From Allomuricauda sp. CAU 1633 (lineage in GTDB: Bacteria > Bacteroidota > Bacteroidia > Flavobacteriales > Flavobacteriaceae), in contig NZ_JAFLNE010000004.1 in NCBI RefSeq assembly GCF_017313225.1, positions 248,001 through 312,000 of the forward strand: a stretch of DNA of 64,000 bases, written 5' to 3'. A model generated the notes under the pieces. That model had not been told where the DNA came from, searched no databases, and saw nothing but the letters and a program-made list of their open reading frames with translations. Below, piece after piece: positions 18,344 to 26,921 of this stretch. The number at the start of each line of letters is the position of its first letter. The first letter of the stretch is position 1. The translations under genes and the position numbers were made by a program.

Positions 18344-20377
18344 TTATATTAATCCGTTATATTTTCTGATGAACCATTCCGCGGCAAGAGTCAGAACAAT
18401 CAGTCCCAATAAAATACGGAAATCTATTAAAGATACAACATTTTGACGGCTCTTTTGAACTGGGAGATAACGCTGCGAAGTAGATAGATTGCTAATCAAA
18501 GAATCCATTTGGTTTGGATAATACATTTCCCCATTTGTTTTGTCCGCGAGCCGTTGTAATTTTGAATAGTTTGAAGAGATAAGTTGTTTTTCCGGATTGA
18601 AATCCAAAATTTTGAAGGACCCCGAACGTTTCAGATTGTCTCCCTCAACGGTTACTGTAAATTGATACTCTCCTGCCTCTAGGTCACTCAAGTCCACTTC
18701 ATAGAAATTACCTTTGAGCAACATGGGCGATTCACGATTGAAACTGCTGTTGTTGCTTTGGATGGCAATTGAAATGGTGGAACCAGAATCAAACTGGTAG
18801 CTTTCATCAAAATACGTCGCACGGATTAGAGCCATGCTAGCATTGTCATAGACCAGCTCAAAATCCAATTCCAAACGGCTCCGTTGGTCACTACTGCCCA
18901 AGTACACCATGAGATTACCCATGAGTTCGTCAAAATTGCTGAAAGATTCCGTGTTGCGGTAGGTCTGCGCCCTCCACCTCCACATATTTTCACCAAACAG
19001 GGCGGCTTCCCGTTGCTTTCCCTCCGTTATGATAGCAAAGAGCGGCTGGTCTAACTCCACACCTTTAATCTGTTGGTAAAGTAGGGTTTCTCCATTTTTT
19101 AGTAGGTCGATGTTCCCTAAATTTCCCTTTAGCGGTGGAAAATTATCCACATTAAAATTGCCAAGACCAAAGGTGCCGAAAGCGTTGTTCAGAATCGGAA
19201 GTATATCTTCAGACTGATTGATGTTCTCCTTCACAAAACTTTGCTGGGTCCGATTCAGAAAATTCCAATCCGTTTTGGAGCCGGTGATGGTGAAAATACT
19301 TTTACCTGAATTGGCTACATAATCATAAACCCCTCTGAAATTTCGGGTGGGTTGATAGAGAATCAGAATGTCCGCGTCCTCTAAACTATTAGCCGAAGTA
19401 TTTGGTTTTATGACGCTTACGGAACGCTGCTCATTGGACTCGATGGACTTTTTCAATGCGCCAATATCTGGGTGAAGGATATCCGAAACAATTGTCACAT
19501 TGGTTTTTTCGTCAATGACCTCAATGGCAGTTTCTTTACTGTTATTGGCCCGATTTTTCTCATTATCTAAACCTTCAATCTCAATCTTTAGGGTCTTTAC
19601 CCCTACACTTTTAGCTTCAATTAGGGTATTAAGGGTTTGGCTGTTTTTTGATGCGTCAAAATTTAAGCGTTGTTGATGCACACGGGTTCCATCCAAAGAA
19701 ATGGAAACTGTTTTGGAAACAGGACGCGAACCCCGATACAAGATAGTGGTCTCCACGGGAAATTGATTGCGCAGAAAGGCATAAGTATTGATGTTGACCA
19801 ATCCTACCGAAATATCTTCATACGCGGTGGTGTCTCCAACTACTACTGGATTTACAGATAAGTTTGCTCCAAGATTTATATATTCATAATCTCTGCCAAG
19901 GGTCTGATTTCCATCAGAAATTAAGATTACGGCATTGGTGCCGTTCACAAAAATCTCATCGGTGGTGGACAGTGCATTGGAAATATCCGTATTCCTTTGG
20001 TTAAAATGAAGTGAATCTGTTGCTTGCAAATTGGTTCCGAAGGCATATTGATGCATGGAAAACCGCTCGCTTAAGTCTTCATTGGTGGTCAACTGATTTA
20101 CCAATTGGGATATTGAAGTTTCCGCTTGAGCATCTTCCATGGAAGAAGAATCATCTACCAAAACAATCAAATTGGCCTTTTCCAAAAAATAGTCCCGATT
20201 GATAAATTTTGGGTTTATCAACAACAGAAGTGCACAAAACAAGGTGATGAACCGCAAAGCAGCCAGCACGATTTTAAGTGAACCCTTTCTGGAATTTTTA
20301 TAGAAATACTGATAAAATACAACAGTGAGCGCGGTAATCGCTGCAAGAATAATAAGGAGTACCGTGCTGAAATCCAT
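18344..20377 (-). CDS. VWA-like large membrane protein
   Basis: 677 residues. Two N-terminal membrane helices (about 5–22 and 34–58), a VWA-like domain with metal motif DDSSS in LIVLVDDSSSMED and a second conserved stretch NAVILISDGNQTLG, extracytoplasmic beta-rich middle region, a glutamine-amidotransferase-like segment (ADILILYQPTRNF) and a C-terminal membrane helix (about 655–671). This arrangement is typical of Bacteroidota VWA membrane proteins of unknown role. Ten bases from the prohibitin-like gene, probably cotranscribed. Confidence 0.78.
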   Translation of the reverse strand: MDFSTVLLIILAAITALTVVFYQYFYKNSRKGSLKIVLAALRFITLFCALLLLINPKFINRDYFLEKANLIVLVDDSSSMEDAQAETSISQLVNQLTTNEDLSERFSMHQYAFGTNLQATDSLHFNQRNTDISNALSTTDEIFVNGTNAVILISDGNQTLGRDYEYINLGANLSVNPVVVGDTTAYEDISVGLVNINTYAFLRNQFPVETTILYRGSRPVSKTVSISLDGTRVHQQRLNFDASKNSQTLNTLIEAKSVGVKTLKIEIEGLDNEKNRANNSKETAIEVIDEKTNVTIVSDILHPDIGALKKSIESNEQRSVSVIKPNTSANSLEDADILILYQPTRNFRGVYDYVANSGKSIFTITGSKTDWNFLNRTQQSFVKENINQSEDILPILNNAFGTFGLGNFNVDNFPPLKGNLGNIDLLKNGETLLYQQIKGVELDQPLFAIITEGKQREAALFGENMWRWRAQTYRNTESFSNFDELMGNLMVYLGSSDQRSRLELDFELVYDNASMALIRATYFDESYQFDSGSTISIAIQSNNSSFNRESPMLLKGNFYEVDLSDLEAGEYQFTVTVEGDNLKRSGSFKILDFNPEKQLISSNYSKLQRLADKTNGEMYYPNQMDSLISNLSTSQRYLPVQKSRQNVVSLIDFRILLGLIVLTLAAEWFIRKYNGLI

Positions 20378-20383
20378 CCACTG

Positions 20384-21133
20384 CTAAGTTAACATACCAC
20401 CGTCCACGTTGAGCACTTGTCCGGTAACATAATCCGATAGGTCTGAAGCCAAATACAAGCACGCATTGGCTACATCTTCAGGGCTTCCCCCTCTTTTTAA
20501 TGGAATGGCATCTCGCCAACCCTGAACGGTTTTTTCATCCAATTTATCCGTCATTTCGGTTTCAATAAAACCAGGAGCAATGGCATTGCAACGAATATTT
20601 CGCGAGCCCAATTCCAAGGCAACGGATTTGGTAAAGCCAATCATTCCAGCCTTGGATGCAGCATAGTTGGTCTGCCCTGCATTGCCTTTTACCCCAACAA
20701 CACTACTCATATTGATGATAGAACCTTTGCGCTGTTTCAACATGGTGCGCTGAACGGCTTTGGTCATATTAAAAACGGATTTCAGATTGATTTCGATAAC
20801 GGTATCAAAATCTTCTTCGCCCATTCGCATCAACAAATTGTCTTTGGTGATTCCTGCATTGTTGATCAACACATCGATTCTTCCTTCAAAATCTTCTAAA
20901 ACCTGGGACACTAACTTTTCAGCCTCGTCATAACTGGCCGCATTGCTTTTGTAGGCTTTGGCTGTTACGCCCATGGCTGTCAATTCCTTTTCCAGTTCCA
21001 AAGCAGGAGCTTCACTGGAGCTATAGGTAAATGCCACATTAGCACCGTGTTTTGCGAAAACCTCAGCAATTCCTTTGCCTATTCCCCTACTTGCTCCTGT
21101 TATGATTACGTTTTTGCCTTCCAAAAGTTTCAT
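20384..21133 (-). CDS. fabG: 3-oxoacyl-[ACP] reductase
   Basis: 249 residues from the ATG at 21133 (MKLLEGKNVIITGASRGIGKG); the ten upstream codons are not conserved-looking. SDR fold: NADPH motif TGASRGIGKG, NNAG, catalytic Ser in INMSSVVG, Tyr/Lys in YAASKAG, and the FabG ending YVTGQVLNVDGGM. Reduces beta-ketoacyl-ACP in fatty acid elongation. Followed by the VWA membrane protein gene 6 bases on. Confidence 0.95.
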   Translation of the reverse strand: MKLLEGKNVIITGASRGIGKGIAEVFAKHGANVAFTYSSSEAPALELEKELTAMGVTAKAYKSNAASYDEAEKLVSQVLEDFEGRIDVLINNAGITKDNLLMRMGEEDFDTVIEINLKSVFNMTKAVQRTMLKQRKGSIINMSSVVGVKGNAGQTNYAASKAGMIGFTKSVALELGSRNIRCNAIAPGFIETEMTDKLDEKTVQGWRDAIPLKRGGSPEDVANACLYLASDLSDYVTGQVLNVDGGMLT

Positions 21134-21190
21134 ATATGATGTGTTTGAATGGTTATCAACCAAATATAGTTGTTGTTTTATGTTTTTAAA

Positions 21191-21218
21191 GAAAAAAATC
21201 CCGCATAAAACGGGATTT
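21191..21218 (-). terminator. sucD terminator
   Basis: Minus strand AAATCCCG/CGGGATTT (8 bp, 21218–21211 and 21203–21196) with a 7-base loop, followed by a run of seven T. Located 20 bases after the sucD stop and before fabG, so the two are separate transcription units. Confidence 0.9.
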
Positions 21219-21238
21219 AGAATAGTTTTAACGGTTGG

Positions 21239-22111
21239 TTATCCAACCACTTCTTTCACTTTTACGCCAATTTCAGCAGGTGAATCCACTACGTGGATAC
21301 CACATTCGCGCATGATTCGTTTTTTAGCTTGGGCTGTGTCGTCGCTGCCACCAACAATGGCTCCAGCGTGACCCATGGTACGTCCTGCAGGGGCAGTCTC
21401 ACCAGCAATAAATCCTACGATAGGTTTTTTACTGCCACTTTCTTTATACCATTTTGCAGCATCGGCCTCTAATTGACCTCCAATTTCACCGATCATTACA
21501 ACACATTCCGTTTCTGGGTCATTAATCAATAATTGAACGGCCTGTTTGGTAGTGGTTCCGATGATAGGGTCCCCACCAATACCGATAGCAGTGGTGATAC
21601 CCAATCCCTGACGAACCACTTGGTCAGCAGCTTCATAGGTCAGTGTTCCTGATTTGGATACAATCCCTACATGTCCTTTTTTAAAGACAAAACCAGGCAT
21701 AATACCCACTTTGGCCTCTTCTGGGGTGATGACACCGGGGCAGTTTGGACCTACCAATGTGCAATCTTTTTCTTTAATATAGTCGTTGGCTTTCACCATG
21801 TCGGCAACGGGAATCCCCTCCGTAATTGTGATGATGACCTTGATTCCAGCATCAGCCGCCTCCATAATAGCATCCGCAGCAAACGCAGGTGGCACAAAAA
21901 TAATCGTGGTGTCCGCACCAACTTCTTTTACCGCTTCCGCAACGGTATTGAAAACGGGTTTTCCCAAATGCTCTTGACCACCTTTGCCGGGCGTGACCCC
22001 ACCAACTACATTGGTTCCGTATTCAATCATTTGCTCGGCGTGAAAGGTTCCTTCACTACCAGTAAAACCTTGTACAATTATCTTTGAATCTTTGTTTACT
22101 AAGACGCTCAT
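21239..22111 (-). CDS. sucD: Succinyl-CoA ligase, alpha subunit
   Basis: 290 residues. Cofactor-binding GFTGSEGTFHAEQMIEYG, GGVTPGKGG, the GPNCPGVITPEEAKVGIMPG segment and the phosphohistidine in FIAGETAPAGRTMGHAGAIV are all present. Converts succinyl-CoA to succinate with nucleotide triphosphate synthesis in the TCA cycle; the beta subunit gene is not in this window. Has its own -7 element and terminator, so it can be monocistronic. Confidence 0.96.
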   Translation of the reverse strand: MSVLVNKDSKIIVQGFTGSEGTFHAEQMIEYGTNVVGGVTPGKGGQEHLGKPVFNTVAEAVKEVGADTTIIFVPPAFAADAIMEAADAGIKVIITITEGIPVADMVKANDYIKEKDCTLVGPNCPGVITPEEAKVGIMPGFVFKKGHVGIVSKSGTLTYEAADQVVRQGLGITTAIGIGGDPIIGTTTKQAVQLLINDPETECVVMIGEIGGQLEADAAKWYKESGSKKPIVGFIAGETAPAGRTMGHAGAIVGGSDDTAQAKKRIMRECGIHVVDSPAEIGVKVKEVVG

Positions 22112-22131
22112 ATATTTAACTTAATTAGGTG

Positions 22132-22139
22132 CAAAAATA
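22132..22139 (-). promoter_or_regulatory. -7 promoter element of sucD
   Basis: TATTTTTG on the minus strand fits TAnnTTTG and lies about 20 bases before the sucD ATG. No convincing -33 TTTG at the right distance. Confidence 0.5.
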
Positions 22140-22170
22140 AACTTTGCAAGGGGTTTTGTCTATTGATTTT

Positions 22171-23106
22171 TTAATTCTTTTTCAATTTTTCAAGGATTTC
22201 CGGAATCTTTTTCACATGTGCCATCTGCTTCAGCTTTTCCCTAGCTTCCTCGGCGGGGCTTCCAAAGTAGGTAGTGTGGCCTTCCAAAGACTTGGCTACA
22301 CCGGATTGGGCCAGTATTACTGCTTTTGTCCCTATGGTGGCACCACTGGTAATTCCAACTTGTCCCCACATGGTAACTTCATCCTCAACCACCACACAAC
22401 CTGCAATACCCGCATGGGATGCGATCAAACATTTTTTTCCGATTATGGTATCGTGCCCTACTTGAATCTGATTGTCCAACTTGGAACCTTCCTTGATTGT
22501 TGTATCACCCGTAACACCTCGGTCAATAGTACATGATGCTCCAATGTCGACATTATCCTCAATCACCACTCTACCTCCTGAAAGGAGTTTATCAAATCCT
22601 TCAGGCCGGTTTTTATAATAAAAGGCATCTGCCCCAAGTACGGTGCCTGCATGGATAGTAATATTATTGCCAAGGATACAATTATCGTAAATAGTTACAT
22701 TGGGGTGAATTACACAATTTTTTCCAATCTTCACATGATTCCCTATAAAAACGTTGGGCTGAATAATAGTACCTTCTCCTATTTCAGCAGTATCCGAAAT
22801 AGATGCACTCGCACTTTGGAAAGGTTTGAAATGCTTGGTCAACTTATTGAAATCCCGAAAAGGATCATCGGAAATCAACAAGGCCTTTCCTTCTGGACAA
22901 TCCACTTTTTTATTGATGAGCACCACGGACGCTTTGGATTGAAGGGCTTTATCATAATATTTGGGATGGTCCACAAATACAATATCGCCCTCTTCCACTA
23001 CGTGGATTTCATTCATACCAAATACAGGGAATACATCCTCCCCAACGTATTCAGATTGAATAATCTCTGAAATCTCTTTTAAAGTGTGGACCTTAGGAAA
23101 TTTCAT
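22171..23106 (-). CDS. LpxD-like acyltransferase paralogue
   Basis: 311 residues, resembling LpxD: an N-terminal uridine-binding-like domain (about 1–100) followed by a left-handed beta-helix of hexapeptides (AEIGEGTIIQPNVFIGN, CILGNNITIHAGTVLGADAF) and a C-terminal helix. The catalytic His equivalent is kept (KLDNQIQVGHDTIIG), but the loop that reads GADGFGF in the true LpxD reads GADAFYYK here, so its acyl donor or sugar may differ. It sits downstream of efp in the lipid A cluster. Probably an N-acyltransferase of related substrate; exact role unknown. Confidence 0.82.
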   Translation of the reverse strand: MKFPKVHTLKEISEIIQSEYVGEDVFPVFGMNEIHVVEEGDIVFVDHPKYYDKALQSKASVVLINKKVDCPEGKALLISDDPFRDFNKLTKHFKPFQSASASISDTAEIGEGTIIQPNVFIGNHVKIGKNCVIHPNVTIYDNCILGNNITIHAGTVLGADAFYYKNRPEGFDKLLSGGRVVIEDNVDIGASCTIDRGVTGDTTIKEGSKLDNQIQVGHDTIIGKKCLIASHAGIAGCVVVEDEVTMWGQVGITSGATIGTKAVILAQSGVAKSLEGHTTYFGSPAEEAREKLKQMAHVKKIPEILEKLKKN

Positions 23107-23111
23107 TTTCC

Positions 23112-23678
23112 CTATTCTTTTGCGCGTTCCATGTAGGCACCTTTCTCCGTATCAATCTTGATTTTGTCTCCTTCATTGATAAACAAAGGCACATTGATTC
23201 GGGCACCGGTCTCCACGGTAGCAGGTTTTGTAGCGTTGGTGGCGGTATTTCCCTTAACGCCCGGTTCGGTGTGAGTTACTTCCAAAACAACGCTGGCTGG
23301 CATTTCAACCGAAAGAGGCATATTGTCCTCTGCGTTGAAAATGATAGTCACCACTTCACCTTCCTTCAATAAATCAGGAGCATCCAAATTATCTTTCGGC
23401 AATGCTATTTGGTTGTAATCTTCCGTGTTCATGAAATGGAAGGTATCACCTTCTGGATACAAATATTGGTATGAACGGGTTTCAACACGAACATCCTCAA
23501 TTTTATGACCTGCCGAGAAGGTATTGTCGATTACCTTACCCGTAGTTACGCTTTTTAATTTGGTGCGGACAAAGGCTGGACCTTTTCCCGGTTTTACGTG
23601 AAGAAACTCCACAATTTTAAAAATGTCGTGGTTGTATCGAATGCACAACCCTTTTCGTATATCAGACGTGCTTGCCAT
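23112..23678 (-). CDS. efp: Translation elongation factor P
   Basis: 188 residues, three beta-barrel domains. N-terminal DIRKGLCIRYNHDIFKIVEFLHVKPGKGPAFVRTKLK contains the loop whose tip Lys is PGKG, the modifiable position; C-terminal VKGNTATNATKPATVETGARI is the usual EF-P signature. Relieves ribosome stalling at polyproline. Embedded between lpxA and the lpxD paralogue with 4–5 base gaps, an arrangement common in Bacteroidota. Confidence 0.97.
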   Translation of the reverse strand: MASTSDIRKGLCIRYNHDIFKIVEFLHVKPGKGPAFVRTKLKSVTTGKVIDNTFSAGHKIEDVRVETRSYQYLYPEGDTFHFMNTEDYNQIALPKDNLDAPDLLKEGEVVTIIFNAEDNMPLSVEMPASVVLEVTHTEPGVKGNTATNATKPATVETGARINVPLFINEGDKIKIDTEKGAYMERAKE

Positions 23679-23682
23679 ATAT

Positions 23683-24468
23683 TTAATTTGAACTAAAATA
23701 ACCTTTCATGATTCCTCGTTGCGAATCGCGGATGAACTGAAGTATCTCATCGCGTTCTGGAGTAGCTTCCATTTCAGCTTCAATGATGGATGCCGCTTGG
23801 GAATTGTTATAATTTTGTTGGTATAGAATTCTGTAGATATTTTGAATCTCCCTGATTTTGTCCGCCTCAAATCCTCTTCTACGCAAACCAATAGAGTTGA
23901 TTCCAACATAGGAAAGCGGCTCTCGGGCTGCCTTTACAAATGGGGGAACATCTTTACGAACTAAAGAACCTCCGGTAACAAAAGCATGATTTCCAATAGA
24001 AACAAATTGGTGTACGGCTACCATTCCTGCCAAAACCACATTTTGACCGATAGTAACATGGCCAGCAAGTGTGGAATTGTTGCTGAAAATACAGCCATCT
24101 CCAACTACACAATCGTGGGCTACGTGACAGTAGGCCATGATCAAACAGTTGTTGCCAATTACGGTTTTCATTCGGTCTGAAGTACCTTTATTAATGGTGG
24201 CACACTCCCTAATGGTGGTGTTGTCACCAATTTGAACGGTAGTATCTTCCCCTTGATATTTTAAATCCTGTGGCATGGCCGATATAATGGCGCCAGGAAA
24301 AATATTGCAGTTTTTTCCAATGCGTGCACCTTCCATGATGGTGACATTGGACCCAATCCAAGTGCCTTCGCCAATAGTCACATTGTTGTGAATGGTGGTA
24401 AAGGGCTCAATCACCACATTTTTGGCGATTTTGGCTCCAGGGTGTACGTATGCTAAGGGCTGGTTCAT
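23683..24468 (-). CDS. lpxA: UDP-N-acetylglucosamine O-acyltransferase
   Basis: 261 residues, first step of lipid A synthesis. Left-handed beta-helix (VHPGAKIAKNVVIEPFTTIH, TIREHATINKG-type segment here as TIRECATINKG) with the catalytic His in MAYCHVAHDCVVG, and a helical C-terminal domain (GLRRRGFEADKIREIQNIYR). Note Cys in place of the usual His of the REF/REYVTINRG region. The start overlaps the lpxC-fabZ stop by four bases. Confidence 0.95.
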   Translation of the reverse strand: MNQPLAYVHPGAKIAKNVVIEPFTTIHNNVTIGEGTWIGSNVTIMEGARIGKNCNIFPGAIISAMPQDLKYQGEDTTVQIGDNTTIRECATINKGTSDRMKTVIGNNCLIMAYCHVAHDCVVGDGCIFSNNSTLAGHVTIGQNVVLAGMVAVHQFVSIGNHAFVTGGSLVRKDVPPFVKAAREPLSYVGINSIGLRRRGFEADKIREIQNIYRILYQQNYNNSQAASIIEAEMEATPERDEILQFIRDSQRGIMKGYFSSN

Positions 24469-25886
24469 TCCGAATCGGTGTTTTTGGTTTTAACAATCTG
24501 CGCCATCAATTCCGCTTCTGAAACCAACTTGCCATTAGCGTAGGCATAGGCCTGCATGTGGCAAATTCCCCTTCGGATGGGTGAAATCAAATCGCATTTA
24601 AAAATTAAAGTATCGCCGGGAACTACTTGCTGTTTGAACTTTACATTATCAATCTTCATAAAGAAGGTCAAGTAGTTTTCTGGGTCTGGAACGGTGCTCA
24701 GCACCAAAATACCTCCCGTCTGCGCCATGGCCTCCACTTGCAGGACCCCAGGCATTACTGGTGCTCCAGGGAAATGCCCAACAAAAAAGGGTTCGTTCAT
24801 GGTCACATTTTTTACACCGACCACATGGGTATCTGAAAGCTCCAAGATTTTATCCACCAATAAAAACGGTGACCTGTGTGGTAACATGTTCATGATCTGT
24901 GTGACATCCATCAAAGGAGTTTGGTGCAGGTCATACGTGGGAACCTTGTTGCGCTTTTCTATCTTAATGATTTTGGACAACTTTTTGGCAAACTGGGTAT
25001 TTACAAAATGTCCAGGTTTGTTGGCAATGACTTTTCCACGAATCCGAGTACCGGCCAAGGCCAAGTCCCCTACTACATCCAACAATTTATGTCTGGCCGC
25101 TTCATTGGGGTAATGAAGGGTAAGGTTGTCCAATATGCCATTGGGTTTTACAGAAAGCTTCTTTTTATTGAAAGCCTTTTCCAATTTTTTCATGGTAGAC
25201 TCAGAAATCTCTTTATCCACATAGACAATGGCATTGTTCAAATCCCCACCTTTGATTAAGCCATGCTCCAAAAGCATTTCCAACTCATGGAGAAAACTAA
25301 AGGTGCGGGCATCGGCGATTTCCTTCTTAAAATCAGACATCCTCTCCAAAGTAGCATTCTGGGTACCTAAAACTTTGGTACCAAAGTCTACCATGGTGGT
25401 TACTTGGTAATGTTCTGAAGGGATTACCGTGATTTCACTTCCAGTAGTTTCGTCTTTATAGGAAATGACATCTTTTACGATGTATTCTTCACGTTCTTGA
25501 TCCTGCTCCACAATACCGGCCTCTTCCAAAGCTTTCACAAAAAATTTGGAGGAACCATCCATGATGGGAGGTTCAGGGGAATCCAATTCTATAAGGACAT
25601 TATCAATGTCCAAACCAACCAGAGCAGCCAAAACATGCTCCGATGTTTGGATCTTCACCCCATTCTTTTCCAGGTTGGTACCACGCTGAGTATTGACAAC
25701 GTAGTTGGCATCTGCCTCAATAATAGGCTCACCTTCCAAATCTACCCGTTTAAAGGCAAATCCGTGGTTTTCCTTTGCGGGCAAAAAACTCATGGTAACG
25801 TTCTCGCCAGTGTGTAATCCCACTCCTTGCAGGGTTACTTTCTTTTCTATGGTGCGTTGCTTATTGCTAGTTTTGTTCACCTTCAA
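24465..25886 (-). CDS. lpxC/fabZ: Fused UDP-3-O-acyl-GlcNAc deacetylase / (3R)-hydroxyacyl-ACP dehydratase
   Basis: 473 residues. LpxC domain about 1–300: RTIEKKVTLQGVGLHTGE, Zn ligands in QTSEHVLAALVG and LTLHYPNEAARHKLLDVVGDL. FabZ domain about 320–473: MNMLPHRSPFLLVDKILEL (catalytic His) and FFVGHFPGAPVMPGVLQVEAMAQ (catalytic Glu). This fusion is characteristic of Bacteroidota/Chlorobi and balances lipid A and fatty acid synthesis. Starts at 25886, overlapping lpxD by 20 bases. Confidence 0.97.
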   Translation of the reverse strand: MKVNKTSNKQRTIEKKVTLQGVGLHTGENVTMSFLPAKENHGFAFKRVDLEGEPIIEADANYVVNTQRGTNLEKNGVKIQTSEHVLAALVGLDIDNVLIELDSPEPPIMDGSSKFFVKALEEAGIVEQDQEREEYIVKDVISYKDETTGSEITVIPSEHYQVTTMVDFGTKVLGTQNATLERMSDFKKEIADARTFSFLHELEMLLEHGLIKGGDLNNAIVYVDKEISESTMKKLEKAFNKKKLSVKPNGILDNLTLHYPNEAARHKLLDVVGDLALAGTRIRGKVIANKPGHFVNTQFAKKLSKIIKIEKRNKVPTYDLHQTPLMDVTQIMNMLPHRSPFLLVDKILELSDTHVVGVKNVTMNEPFFVGHFPGAPVMPGVLQVEAMAQTGGILVLSTVPDPENYLTFFMKIDNVKFKQQVVPGDTLIFKCDLISPIRRGICHMQAYAYANGKLVSEAELMAQIVKTKNTDSE

Positions 25887-26898
25887 CCTTTTTTTCGATG
25901 TTGGAGATTTGATTTACCAGTTTTGGTAAATTTTTAAAGTGTACATAAGATTTATTGAAGTCGCCGTAGTTTAATGCTGGGGATCCTTGAAGGACTTCAT
26001 CATCCTTTACATTTCTGCCGATACCGGATTGTGCTTGAATCTTTACACGGTCCCCGATGGTTATATGGCCTACAATACCTACCTGTCCGCCAATAAGGCA
26101 ATTCTTTCCTATTTTGGTAGATCCTGCAATGCCTGTTTGTGCAGCAATGGCGGTATGCTCACCAATTTCAACATTGTGGGCAATCTGGATTTGGTTGTCC
26201 AGCTTAACCCCTTTTCTCAATATTGTTGATCCCAACGTGGCACGGTCAATAGTGGTTCCGGCACCTACGTCTACGTTGTCTTCTAAAATAACATTTCCGG
26301 TTTGGGGCACTTTACTGTATTCGCCGTTGGCATTTGGAGTGAAACCGAAGCCATCCGCTCCAATAATTACCCCACTATGTATGGTGCAATTGTTACCAAT
26401 AATGGATTCAGAATATATCTTGGCTCCGGCAAAAATCATTACATCATTGCCAATGGTAACATTATCCCCTATATATACATTCGGATAAACTTTTACATTC
26501 TTGCCAATCTTAACATTATCGCCCAAATATGAAAAAGCACCCAAATAAAACCCTTCTCCATAGTTGGCACTTTCAGAAATGAAAACTGGGTTTTCTATCC
26601 CAACTTTGTTGTTCTTTACCTGATTGTAGTACTCCAATAGTTTGGAAAAGGACTTGTAGGCATCGTCCACTTTGATCAATGTTGTGGACAAGGATTGTTC
26701 TGGGATAAAATCCTTGTTTACAATGGTAATAGACGCTTTTGTGGAGTATATATAGGAGGTGTATTTTGGATTGGCCAAGAAGGTCAGTGAGCCTTTTTCA
26801 CCTTCCTCAATCTTGGATAATTTATGAACAGCGATTTGAGGATTTCCCTCAACTTCACCCTCTAGTATTCCGGCAATTTGGGTCGCTGTAAATTTCAT
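25867..26898 (-). CDS. lpxD: UDP-3-O-(3-hydroxyacyl)glucosamine N-acyltransferase
   Basis: 343 residues. N-terminal uridine-binding domain (about 1–100), beta-helix with IYPNVYIGD-type hexapeptides, the substrate loop IGADGFGF, catalytic His in LDNQIQIAHNVEIGEHTAIA and C-terminal helix. Adds the second 3-hydroxy acyl chain in lipid A synthesis. First gene of the lpxD–lpxC/fabZ–lpxA–efp–lpxD-like unit, which runs with overlaps or gaps below 6 bases. Confidence 0.95.
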   Translation of the reverse strand: MKFTATQIAGILEGEVEGNPQIAVHKLSKIEEGEKGSLTFLANPKYTSYIYSTKASITIVNKDFIPEQSLSTTLIKVDDAYKSFSKLLEYYNQVKNNKVGIENPVFISESANYGEGFYLGAFSYLGDNVKIGKNVKVYPNVYIGDNVTIGNDVMIFAGAKIYSESIIGNNCTIHSGVIIGADGFGFTPNANGEYSKVPQTGNVILEDNVDVGAGTTIDRATLGSTILRKGVKLDNQIQIAHNVEIGEHTAIAAQTGIAGSTKIGKNCLIGGQVGIVGHITIGDRVKIQAQSGIGRNVKDDEVLQGSPALNYGDFNKSYVHFKNLPKLVNQISNIEKKVEGEQN

Positions 26899-26903
26899 TT
26901 GTG

Positions 26904-26911
26904 CAAAAGTA
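26904..26911 (-). promoter_or_regulatory. -7 promoter element of the lpx cluster
   Basis: TACTTTTG on the minus strand, matching TAnnTTTG, ends 6 bases before the lpxD ATG. The implied leader is extremely short, so the true start may be further upstream. Confidence 0.35.
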
Positions 26912-26921
26912 ACAAAATTTG

